DNA of 64,000 nucleotides. Origin: Lolium rigidum. Taxonomy: Eukaryota; Streptophyta; Magnoliopsida; Poales; Poaceae. The notes under the pieces are model-generated. The model did not search any database. It saw only the letters and a list, made by a program, of their open reading frames with translations, and had not been told where the DNA came from. Positions 46,131-57,306 of the stretch are shown here, one piece after another (within the stretch, counting starts at the first letter, position 1; each line of letters opens with the position of its first letter). The stretch lies in contig NC_061508.1 of the NCBI RefSeq assembly GCF_022539505.1, positions 341,137,484-341,201,483 of the forward strand, in the 5' to 3' direction. Made by a program: the position numbers and the translations under genes.

Positions 46131-48729
46131 GGAAATTGCCTAATATTCTAATAGATAGAGGCTCTCCACAAGCGCTCCAAGAAGAAAGCAGTGCACAAGC
46201 GCCGTCGTCGCGTAATCAAAAAAGAAAAAGAAAGCTCTTCATGGTCGCTAAAGAAAAAGTCGATTCCCCTCGGTGCAAATTAGGATTGTCACAATCCGTG
46301 CAAGAAGTTATAATTAATTGGGGAATTTGTGCGCAAAATAAAAATAGATCATTGGCATTGGTCGTAATTGTTCAGAGGTTTAAAAAATAGACTACGATGC
46401 AGACAGCATGCAAGTCACCTTAAAGCACACATAATTGATTTTTCCTAGATTTGTGACACTCAAAACAGTACGGGAGGTCTTATAGTAGGTTTTCGTCCAG
46501 TTCATCCTAAAAACTGAGTACTCTTTTTTAATTAATGAATGAGATAAAAAAAATTACCTCCTTTTACAAAAAAACAGTACAATAGCAGTTTGCCACTGGG
46601 TGTATTATATGATTTTTGACACTCCGAACAGCTATATTTTGACACCGGAAGAACAACTTGCCTAAACGTTTCTCATCCACCAATGGTTGGTTGGTTATAG
46701 ATGACGACAGAATCATGGATCTACAAAAGAATGTAAAATGTGTTTGACAAATAAGGCTGCAAATCAGAGTCAAATGCCGGTAGGAGGATATGCATACACT
46801 CTTTCATACGTACGTATGAGCGTACGTGCGTGTGAAAGTAGAATTGTGAATGGTAGGCGGGGAGCTGCAGTTGGCAAGTTTCATCCAACAGTTTAGTACT
46901 CCATCACTAGCAGTATAGACTCCTTGATTTAGTATACTTAATTTAGGCAAATAGTTTCTGCCTTACTGACTCCAGGAGGCAAATTTCCATTTGGAGCCGG
47001 GACAGATCATTAACCCGGTCAAATGATGCCAACGTCACAATCAGAATAAGATACTTAGTCCCATCCTTATATTTCCCTGAAAGAATATAACACGCCCACA
47101 TCTTTCTTCTCACTAACAGGGTATGAAGCAAAAATTCCGGCAGATCCTCTGTGACTTAGCAATTAACAATACCTCCAAAACTCTTCACTGAAGAGGGTAT
47201 ATTTTATTCTGAAGCTCTGCATTGCTAGAGGCCATGGCTTGATGGCTGTTTTCAGAATAACGAGTGTGTGTACCATGATATGGCAAATCAAATTCCCTAT
47301 CTGAAAGTCCACTGTGATCTCCCGTCAATAGTTTTTGTTGCCTAATTCATAGACACATAATTCTCTCTACTCGGGTGTGTTTGGTAAACCTTGATTAAGT
47401 AAGAGCATTTTGACACTTTGATTATCCGAGAGCAGTGTGACTGACAGCGACTGTTGCCTACGCAGGAGACCGGCTTGACGGTGAGGCAGACATGACCCTG
47501 AAATTCTGTAGATCAATCTCAAACACTGCAAGGACATGATCGATCTAGGAAGTTATTTATCGTCAGAATCTATTGAAACGTGAACAGTTATTTAATAAGT
47601 ATATAATCTTATTGTTGCTTCATGGAAAGAACAGAGGACACAAACTGGAGCAGAATCCTGAACTTGTCTGAAAGAGGCAGAGCGCAATGTCTAATTGCTA
47701 GTTCTCTCTTGCATAATTAACGTGACGTTCATGCACCGATGAAAACATGGAATTTATTGGTTGAAAGCAGGGTTCAGGTTAATATAATCCTGTGCTGATG
47801 TGAGAGGTCATCTCTTGTTTCTCTCAAGAAGATTTTTTTTTTTGGGAGCATGTTGAGGTCCTATGGGCAAGCTTAATTTGTCAGACAAACAACGCAAGAT
47901 CCCACTATTCCACTGTTCGACAGAGTAGGTTTATAGCTAGGTTTCAGCTGTGATTGGAAGACTTCGTGCACCCGTGCAACAATCTGTATATAAGTATATA
48001 ATGAGGCAGCCAGTCACAACCATTTTGCAGCCCTATTGCCTACGTCTGAAAAGTTATTTGTGTTAGCCGGCTAGGTACATCTTTAGAACTGTCGTCATTT
48101 GTAGAAAATTATATCAGTGACCTTTCTTAAGCTGGTATATAATGAACTTTGTCAAACATGACCGTGATCTCACTGAGATTTTTTCCACCAAGAAGCTCAA
48201 GCTAACAGACAGTAACTCGACTGAAGAATGAAGACATTTCTACGATATGATAAGAGATGAGGCGGCTATGTTGACATGATGAGGTCCCATATTTTCCCCT
48301 CTGGCATACCCTACTTGTTTGTTGTTTCCACTACTTGCTTGCACCCAATTATTGGTGGTTCATTCTTCATTCCTTATGTCTAGAAAAACAGAACAAATAA
48401 TTAATGCCATAGTGACGCATGGTGGCTCCGCTCCCTGCCGAGCTGCATATGCATCATGTCGAAAGTTCAGAAAGTTAGAACCAGACACACGCAACTAATG
48501 GTGCTGAAGCCTGAACTCTAAGTAAGAAAATCAACGTTGGCGCGCGCGACAGCTGCTCGGCGGGAGACCATTGCATGGAGCTGGCTGATGTGTCTGAGTT
48601 GAGCTGGTATGGAGAGAGGTCTATCATGGTATATGAAATGACCCCCTGCGATGAACAGCTGCAGCCTTGTCAATTTTGCTTCGATAGGGTTCATAGGGGC
48701 GGCTTAGGTGTAGGTGGCGGTGTGGAAAC
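46131..48729. other. Intergenic DNA, no supported gene
   Basis: Mixed-composition sequence with no ORF that I can support. A near-palindrome lies around 46800-46838 (CATACGTACGTATG inside a larger imperfect inverted repeat bounded by CTTTCA and TGTGAAAG). The short frame from 48575 (MELADVSELSWYGERS) is probably chance or gene debris. Confidence 0.45.
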
Positions 48730-49336
48730 TAAGGGCGTAAACGGATCGGATTGGATCAGATTTTGTTCATACCATGTACTTTACCATATATTTTCTCGGA
48801 TTCGGATCGGAGCGGATATTGACCGGTTTCGGATTCGAATACAAATATACAAAACTATAGATTCGAATCGGAAATTGGGTGGACTCGAATCGAAAACAAA
48901 ATAGTAGCATATATAGTGTCATCGGTAGATAATTATAGTTTTTCCAAATGTTGAGAGAGATTTTAAACTTTCACTCTTATGTAGCTAAGAAAAAAGAAAC
49001 ACAATTTGCTAAAACTCGGGCATTGGTAGAAATTTAGAGCTAAACATGCTCGCCAAATGAATTTGGTAACTCAATAACTACTAACCATGCAAGGCCTTGG
49101 CTTTTGACTAAAAAAATCGGACAATCTGGTTTAAAATCTTTGGATTATCCTAATTAAATTTTAGATAATCCATATCCGTATGTTATTTGCTATACCATAT
49201 TCTATACTATATCTGGAGCACCACTTCAAAATCGGATATCCTTGTCCGCCGGATTCTTTAAAATCGGATATGGATACCTTCAAACGGATTCAGCGCCGAT
49301 TTCGGTATGGAAATTATCTAGCCATTTATACCCCTA
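48730..49336. mobile_element. hAT-type MITE
   Basis: A perfect 8-bp TSD GTGGAAAC (48722-48729 and 49337-49344) flanks a 607-bp element. Ends are TAAGGGCGTAAACGG and, inverted, TAGGGGTATAAATGG (imperfect 15-bp TIRs). Inside are many CGGAT/ATCCG repeats such as GGATCGGATTGG. No transposase. It would have been moved by an autonomous hAT enzyme. Confidence 0.8.
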
Positions 49337-49344
49337 GTGGAAAC

Positions 49345-50571
49345 ACTATGCGGATAGTTTGGCCGAAATATCTAGGATTGTAGTAGTGCCATCATTTTTT
49401 TGTAGTTTCGTTCAGGAAATTTGGTGAATAACGTGTGTACGGCATCCTGATGGATAGAAGGATGTGTTTGGCTCCATCTTTTTCCAGATAATTCACTTGT
49501 GTTCAATACGAAAAAATTGTCTAGAACTGAGAAAAATGAAGTGGAATAGGTGTTTAAGTCCATAAAGTCAAGGAACAACAACAATACACACTATAAATCT
49601 AAAAACAATAATGACCATTGAGCGCAAAGATAGTAAGGATTTGAAGAGATTTGACTTGAGAGGATTTTCTCAAATATATCACTTCATAAATTCCTGACAT
49701 ACTATTTTATTGGATTTATTTCAATTCAAAGATTGAGAGAGCTCAAGTACTTGACTTTTGAAAACAAAACAAAATAAATAACTGTGATTCGGTCGAGAAC
49801 AATGTGACACACATCTCTTAAAGACATATTCGCTCTTTTGTAGTTCCTTGAATCTTGACGTCTATTGAACTACATAAATTTCAAAATGCTTCTTGTTTTT
49901 CTTTTATCATCTCGCCCAAGAGAGAAAGTTTTCATATTTCTATGAATCTTTCTAGAAACATTTTATCATCTTACAAGAATACAATATGACATAGATAATC
50001 CAGAAGAAGTCTACATACAAGTTTTTTCCCAAAAAGGATAATCGTAGAATTCCGTCTGTTTTCTGAATTTGGAGAATTGCTGATTTTTAGGAAGGAGAAT
50101 CTTATGATATGGATATGGTGGGAATATGCTATATTTCAGGAAAGATTCATTCTAGTTTTATATGAATACTGATGGGGGATAGGTCAAAATTGAAGTCGTT
50201 ATGATTCAAACAAGGGATGTATAATTTATAGTAACTATTTTTATTTCAAAAATGCAAAATACTAACACTACAACCAACAGAGGAATTCCACGAAACACCA
50301 AATTATTGATAAGACCGATGCAAAGTCTACTCACAGTACACGTTTTTGCGCAAACCACAAAAAATTAACCTAAATCACATATTAACTAAATTTCTAACCC
50401 TAGGGTCTGCGACTGATTATTAGCTTTACCATCGCGAAGATATCTATGCACAGTGTACATATGAGTAATCACAAAAATGATTAGCTTTTCATTCTATATC
50501 TATTGTGAGTACCACATATTACCATCAGAAGTGTGTGGACGCAGTTTTGAGCTAAACGGAAAATATTAGCT
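49345..50571. other. AT-rich intergenic DNA, nothing recognised
   Basis: No coding frame, TIR pair or repeat could be supported. Confidence 0.45.
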
Positions 50572-50925
50572 TTACTGATCAAAAGTACATTCCGTGTCCC
50601 TGGATCGCGATCTCGTATCCTCTTGACGAACCATCAAGTCATCCATAGCCAAAGAACAAATATAGTTTGTATTGATCCGGAAATCCAATTCGGCTTCCGG
50701 GTACAGATGAACACGATGTTTGGGAACCCATTTTATCAGATGTACGTACTTCCGAACATTGTATGTTGACACATATTTTTTTCTGGAAAAATGGATCTTT
50801 GTTCGTGTCTGATGTAAAAATAAATAATTCAATGCTTCCGAACATATGCCACATATATACCTGACGGCAGCCCCGCCCATGGCCATCCGATTACGATCTA
50901 GCGGCCCTGCAGACAGCACATGCAT
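50572..50925 (-). other. Open frame of doubtful status
   Basis: A 117-aa frame (MHVLSAGPLDRNRM... to ECTFDQ) with no recognised domain, in repeat-rich DNA. It is most likely chance. Confidence 0.15.
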
Positions 50926-51470
50926 AGTAGGCGCACTATACGCCCTGACGCTCCGTACGTGGCGCGCGCGTATACATACGCATGAGCCAACGAACGATGG
51001 CCTGTGGAGCCAGCCAGCCGATGGACGTAGGCGTTCATCAAGTTGTTGGTTGTCGTATTGCTTTGCTGCCTCGGGACAGACTGATTGATTATATTCCCTG
51101 GTTTTGTAACGGACTGTGCTCGACCATTATCTAAGGCGCCACGTACAGGATGTAGTAGAGCACCTATCACATCGTCTCCTCGCAGATAGCCATGTTTGCG
51201 GCCCACGAACTGTAGCCGTCAAGATCGGGAAAATGACTCGATCGAGCGTCGAGACAATGGCATGATCGGGAAAACGACTCGATCGAGCATCGAGACAATG
51301 GGGCCGGGGGCGGTCATGGCTGGACCGCCGGGGCTTGGCCGGAGTCGCCTGCATGCCGGAGCTTGGCCGTATCTAGACGCGGGAGTCTGGCGGCCAGTGC
51401 ACGGTCAGGATCGGACGACAGTTTGGAGGGAAGGCAGCATGCATGGGCACGGGCGACACAGTCGGTTGGA
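50926..51470. other. GC-rich intergenic DNA with a 41-bp tandem duplication
   Basis: The segment gatcgggaaaAtgactcgat..caatgg occurs at 51223 and again at 51264 (period 41, few differences). Nothing else is supported. Confidence 0.5.
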
Positions 51471-51680
51471 ACGGAAAATAATTTACTTGACCTGCTCCAC
51501 GAATTAACTTAGACTAACTCCATCAATTAACATGTTGCATGTCTGATAGTTTAGATCTAATTATCTAAAAATAGACAATCTAATTTTTCACGTTTTCCCT
51601 CTCTTGATCACATGTCAATTGTTAGAGTTGGTCCACGGGGTTAAATTTGTGGATCAGGTTCTGTACAATTATTTTTCGGT
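51471..51680. mobile_element. Foldback MITE 1
   Basis: The left end GGTTGG..GGAAAATAATTT..GACCTGCTCCAC is the inverted counterpart of the right end GTGGATCAGGTTC..AATTATTTTTC..CCAACC. The TIRs are long (over 50 bp) and imperfect. No ORF. Exact ends are approximate. Confidence 0.6.
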
Positions 51681-51700
51681 GGACCAACCAGCTTCGACAT

Positions 51701-51910
51701 GGAAAATAATTTGACGGGCCTGGTCCATAATACACCCCCTAGACCAACACCAGTAATAACATGTGACATGTGTGCCAGTTTAGATCTAAAAATAGACAAC
51801 CAAATTTTATACTTTTTTATCTCTCATGTACATATGTCCATTGTTGGAGTTGGTCCATAAAGGTGAATTTGTAGACTAGGTCTCATAAATTATTTTTCGC
51901 CAAACTTGTT
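51701..51910. mobile_element. Foldback MITE 2
   Basis: A second, diverged copy of the same foldback lies about 20 bp after MITE 1 in the same orientation, with GGAAAATAATTTGACGGGCCTGG at the left and the inverted form ending AAATTATTTTTCGCC at the right. Confidence 0.6.
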
Positions 51911-52027
51911 GGGCGTGCCTCGCAACATGGGCATATTTTGCGGCTGTCACATACAAAAAAACACGCGGGGTCATGGCCCTGGTGCGGCAATTCGATGCCT
52001 TCATCATTTCCGATCAAATATGTCTAC

Positions 52028-52743
52028 TCGTAAGGTTTTTGGATTTTTTTTTGACAATGTACACTTGTAAGGCATACATTACTTGTATTCATAAACATAA
52101 CAATACATAGTTAATACACATAGAAGCAACATAACACAACGAGGATACAAATAGTTGTACTGCTGCAAGCTGCCATCGACACAACTACCAAGCACACATA
52201 TTCTTCACCATTTCCGGAGAAGAAGAGCACCGACAGTTGGTCTACTCTTTAGCGACGAAGAAGCTCCTAGCCAAGTGGTGATAACGAGCCGAGATAGCCA
52301 TCGGCCCCATAAGACTAGATCTAGCACGATATGTAACATCGGCCAAAGGAGCCCATCCGAGCCTCTTCAACATTGGATCTGGGCCAGTGCCACCCCGCCC
52401 TTCAGGCGACCGAATACCCCACCGTCTTCCGCAAACACACAAAAGTCAAGACCGCGGCACTCCAAGAACAACCCATCACTATCGCTACATGATGACACAT
52501 CGCCAGATTGAAGCCACTCCAACAACTTGGACTCCACAAGCCGCTCGCCGGCGTTAGCAACACATCTGGTAAACTGACTGTGAGAATATTATTCCTAAAA
52601 GCGCCATCAACATCTGCCCCCCACACTAGACCTCCCCTCCCCCTCACGATGACATGACAACGATTAGAGGGGAAGGGGTGGGATTGTTTCTCATGAGACT
52701 AGGAGAACAGTCTTATAGATTTTTTTAAAAGGTTTGCTCCGGT
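52028..52743 (-). mobile_element. Possible LINE or processed-transcript tail, minus strand
   Basis: A T-run at about 52046-52053 reads as a poly(A) tail on the minus strand, preceded there by 3'-UTR-like sequence and a GC-rich region with no clear ORF. No TSD was identified. It could also be other intergenic debris. Confidence 0.25.
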
Positions 52744-53000
52744 CACTAGTGGAAAATCGCTCAACAATACCGGTTCCTAAGGGGCTTTTGTACCGGTTAA
52801 GCAACCGGTACAAAAGATCCGGTACAAAAATCCCCCCCCCCTTTCGTACCGGTTGCTTACGAACCGGTATTAAAGGGCCTCCACGTGGGCACGCAGGAGA
52901 GCTCAGGGCCAGGGTTGTACCGGTTTGTAATACGAACCGGTACCAAAGGTTGTCTGCCGCGGCAGAGAAAATGCAGAAATCTCTGCCGCGGCAGAGAATT
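52744..53000. repeat. CACTA terminus with subterminal inverted repeats
   Basis: TTTTGTACCGGTT-AAGC-AACCGGTACAAAA (52786-52815) is a perfect 13-bp-stem palindrome. Further ACCGGTT motifs lie up to about 52942. A 15-bp-stem inverted repeat with core CTGCCGCGGCAG spans 52954-52994. Such repeats bind transposase in En/Spm. Confidence 0.75.
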
Positions 53001-53284
53001 CAGGGTTTAGGGTTTTAGGAGGGGTTTAGGGGTATCGGACCGTTTCATATCGCGTCGATGCGCCTGCTACGCGTTTTGGTTTAGGTAGTACATGAAGATA
53101 AAGGTGATGCATAGCAACTTGGTGCATATAATCTAACACATGCAATTGCATAAAATCGCAAACTAAGTAGTATGCATGAAGATCGATTTTCATGCATATA
53201 TAGTGGTACTCTCCGAGGCATACTATCTATTACATGTAGCATAGTGGTACTCTCCGAGTCAAACTATATGTTACATGTACATCT

Positions 53285-55602
53285 TCATTCATAGTGGAAC
53301 TCTCCGAATGGCGGTATGACGTCCCGAAGGAAAAATCCCGCCAATTCATCGCCAATTGCTTTGAAGCGTTCCTCGATTGAGATCCTGTCCCGCTTTCTTG
53401 CCAACTGTAAAAGAATGAGATACAAATGAATAGATGAGCTATGTGTGTGTATATATATCAAATCACAAACAAACAATTATTACTGAAACTAAGCACAACT
53501 TATGGTAACAAAATAAATTTGTGAATATTTTTTTCGTACCTCTTTATTTCTTTGATTATTCGTTCTCTCATTGACAATTCTGTGGATGAACTCGCAAACG
53601 TAGTATCCACATAGATTAGTCCCCTCTGGTTGTTGTGGGCATTTCTGTACAAGAATATAATTCAATGAAACAATAATCAAGTATGATAAAAGGTGTGTGG
53701 ACCTAGGTAGTACTACTTACTTTGGCCGCACGTCATGTCAGCTTTGGTTTCCATTCATGGGACTGATCTTCCTTGATGAACCTTTCCCATACACTGTCCG
53801 ACAAAATAAAATGCATAAAAGAGTTATCAATTAATTGATATCAGGAAATTACCGAAAAGACCGATAAGAATTAAAATTACTTTTTGAGCATAAAAAAACA
53901 CGTCTTGTATAGTATGGCCTCTTTGGTTTGTGAGTCAAAGACTTCAACCTCTCCTTCATACATTTTAATGACGATAAGAATAAAGTGGAACCTGCGCACG
54001 CTTAAATATCCAGTGTCATATATATAAGCCATCACTTAAAATTTGAACTTCTCGTGAACAAAATAGAATGTGTTATAAGAAAGTAACACTCACTTGAAGT
54101 TGTAAGGCCAAAGTATTATGTTTTGTCACTTTGTCGCTTCAAAATCCTTAGCAAAGTCTCCGGTGTATCCCTGTTATAGATGGGATCCTCTATGGTTTTT
54201 TCATGCATTGTATCCGGGTCAATGAACACAATGTGCTTGATTTCATCCCTTTTGCATTCGAGCATCTTCGATCTGCATAATATAGCGCACAAAAGATTAT
54301 AATTTGTAGACAATATAATGAACGAGCTGAGCTAAAGACTTCTCAAATTACATAAATAAATCACTTAAAGACAATAGCAACTGATGATTGATTTGTCGAG
54401 GGCCCGAAGATTGTATAACTGAAAGAGTTCGGCGAAGTCAACGCTCACAGAGTATTCTTGGAAGTAGTGCTCTTCCTTAACTCGCACCATGATAGACTCG
54501 ATCCCTTTCTTTGTGGCATCACTATACCACGAATGCAAATTACGCATACTTGTTGGTAGCTTCCGAGATTCTCGACCAAATCTTTCCCTTGAACAAATTT
54601 ATATTGTACTTCACCTAAGGGGTAATCGGTGTATTGTCGAGAACTTTGAACGGCCTTCTCGTCAAACACCATGAGATGGGGGACCGATTGAACGGGTTGT
54701 TGTCCGAGCTGGTAGACTTGGTGTACCCCTCTTATCTCCTTGACACCCGATCGAACGGGTTTTGTCGCCTCGATCATCTTGTCATACGACCTTTCAATAG
54801 AACGCCTATAGTCAGATGGCGGCGATGGTACATGGTCATATAGATTCTCAACGGTACGCACAACTTTCACCGGATCTAGTGTCTTCTCAAAAGGTATCTC
54901 TGGCACTTTCGGTGCAAAAAAGGCTTTCTGCTCGGACTCAACGGTTTCCCTGTTTTCCTCTTCACTTTTTTCCCAAGGTAACTTCTCAATGGGCGGCTGT
55001 GGTTTCTCCTTTCTATATCTCTTCCTAGGCGGCGTACCGTTCCGCTTAACGGGCGCTGTCTTACGCGGAGGAGCTCGAGATGGTGGACTCACGCTGGGGT
55101 CCCTCTCAGGTAGGTGTGGACTTGGCTGCTCACGAGGACTGCTACCAGGAGGAGTCGATGGCATTTGCTGCTCATGTGGAGGAGTCGGTGGCCTTTGCAA
55201 AAGGACGATGTACTTCTTTGGCCATAGGGCGAAACCGTGCTTGACATCGGCCAGTGTCCTCTCATCATCACCTCTAGGAATATCAAGCTCCACTGTTTCA
55301 AAACCCGGAACAACTTCATCCACCCCGACACGAACACAGCCAGGTGGAATGGGCATATGATGGTGCGTTGCTCCATCTTCACTTGGGTACACATAGCCGA
55401 CCGCCACCTTAACGGACGCGGTCCTGAATAACATATGTAGCTCGCAATCTGTCTTCTCCATGACATAATCCACGGGGTAGCTTCCTCCACATCCGTCAAG
55501 ATGCGAGGAACCGACACTGCTTCTTCGCTGAGATGGGGCAGCATCGGCTTGTGGATCCTGTAGAAACAACGGCTGATCAGGTGCCCTCTGATTTTTTTCA
55601 AG
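53285..55602 (-). pseudogene. CACTA-encoded Ulp1/C48 protease-like gene, 3' part
   Basis: Reading right to left: a first segment (55602-54445) with GGSYPVDYVMEKTDCELHM and a proline-rich basic linker; a shifted frame from about 54562 (LPTSMRNLHSWYSD, VKEEHYFQEYSV, 54547-54365); an exon from 54272 (SKMLECKRDEIKHIVFIDPDTMHE); an exon at about 53995-53870 with FHFILIVIKMYEGEVEVFDSQ, fitting the catalytic His and Asp of Ulp1; an exon at 53644-53540 with QQPEGTNLCGYYVCEFIHR, fitting the Cys region; and a last exon at 53404-53285. Introns have GT..AG ends. At least two frameshifts (about 54562 and 54130) make it a pseudogene. In hosts such proteases cleave SUMO conjugates; the role in CACTA elements is unknown. 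Confidence 0.7.
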
Positions 55603-55607
55603 CGCCT

Positions 55608-57290
55608 TGCTGGCATGCAGTTGACGTGGGAGTTAGAAATCTCTGTGGTGTAACTTTTCTTCAGGTCCCCGGCAACGGCGCCAGAAAAAGAGCTTGATGG
55701 CGTGTAACTCACACGTTCGTTGGGAACCCCAAGAGGAAGGTATGATGCGCACAGCAGCAAGTTTTCCCTCAGAAAGAAACCAAGGTTTATCGAACCAGGA
55801 GGAGCCAAGAAGCACGTTGAAGGTTGATGGCGGCGGGATGTAGTGCGGCGCAACACCAGGGATTCCGGCGCCAACGTGGAACCCGCACAACACAACCAAA
55901 GTACTTTGCTCCCAACGAAACAGTGAGGTTGTCAATCTCACCGGCTTGCTGTAACAAAGGATTAGATGTATAGTGTGGATGATGATTGTTTGCGAGAAAA
56001 CAGATAAAACAAGTATTGCGATAGATTGTATTCAATGTAAAAGAATGGACCGGGGTCCACAGTTCACTAGAGGTGTCTCTCCCATAAGATAAATAGCATG
56101 TTGGGTGAACAAATTACGGTCGGGCAATTGACAAATAGAGAGGGCATGACCATGCACATACATGATATGATGAGTATTGTGAGATTTAATTGGGCATTAC
56201 GACAAAGTACATAGACCGCTATCCAGGCATGCATCTATGCCTAAAAAGTCCACCTTCGAGGTTATCATCCGAACCCCTTCCAGGTATTAAGTTGTAAACA
56301 ACAGACAATTGCATTAAGTATGGTGCGTAATGTAATCAATAACTACATCCTTAGACATAGCATCAATGTTTTATCCCTAGTGGCAACAACACATCCACAA
56401 CCTTAGAACTTTCTGTCACTGTCCCAGATTTAATGGAGGCATGAACCCACTATCGAGCATAAATACTCCCTCTTGGAGTTAAGAGAAAAAACTTGGCCGA
56501 GCCTCTACTAATAACGGAGAGCATGCAAGATCATAAACAACACATAGGTAATAGATTGATAATCAACATAACATAGTATTCTCTATCCATCGGATCCCGA
56601 CAAACACAACATATAGTATTACAGATAGATGATCTTGATCATGTTAGGCAGCTCACAAGATCCGACAATGAAGCACATAAGGAGAAGACGGCCATCTAGC
56701 TACTGCTATGGACCCATAGTCCAGGGGTGAACTACTCACTCATCACTCCGGAGGTGACCATGGCGGTGAAGAGTCTTCCGGGAGATGATTCCCCTCTCCG
56801 GCAGGGTGCCGGAGGCGATCTCCTGAATCCCCCGAGATGGGATTGGCGGCGGCGTCTCTGGAAGGTTTTCCGTATCGTGGCTCTCGGTACTGGGGGTTTC
56901 GCGACGAAGGCTATTTGTAGGCGGAAGGGCAGGTCAAAGGGCGTCACGAGGGGCCCACACACCAGGGCCGCGCGGCCAAGGGCCAGGCCGCGCCGCCCTG
57001 TGGTGTCGCCACCTCGTGGCCCCACTTCGTCTCTCCCTTGGACTTCTGGAAGCTTCGTGGCAAAATAGGACCCTGGGCGTTGATTTCGTCCAATTCCGAG
57101 AATATTTCCTTACTAGGATTTCTGAAACCAAAAACAGCAGAAAACAAGAATCGGCTCTTCGGCATCTCGTTAATAGGTTAGTGCCGGAAAATGCATAAAT
57201 ACGACATATAATGTATATATAAAACATGTAGATATCATCAATAATGTGGCATGGAACATAAGAAATTATCGATACGTCGGAGACGTATCA
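55608..57290 (-). repeat. 3' LTR of A3 (extended)
   Basis: 1683 bp. The fossil PBS (plus-strand TCCCCGGCAACGGCGCCA) is at 55666-55683. The usual family LTR boundary TGATGGCG starts at about 55694. It ends GACGTATCA. Confidence 0.9.
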
Positions 57291-57306
57291 GCATCCCCAA
57301 GCTTAG
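57291..57306 (-). other. Polypurine tract of A3
   Basis: The minus strand reads CTAAGCTTGGGGATGC and then TGATACG. It is the best-preserved copy of the 16-mer. Confidence 0.8.

Noticed and set aside
45725..46390. 221-aa frame with a hydrophobic stretch resembling membrane segments
   Set aside because: Runs from a retroelement leader into unrelated AT-rich DNA; hydrophobicity comes from T-rich sequence.
46943..47131. 62-aa frame in intergenic DNA
   Set aside because: Short, no domain, no neighbouring exon with splice sites in phase.
55666..55683. tRNA-Asp gene at TCCCCGGCAACGGCGCCA
   Set aside because: Only the 3' 18 bases of the tRNA are present; it is a primer-binding site complement.
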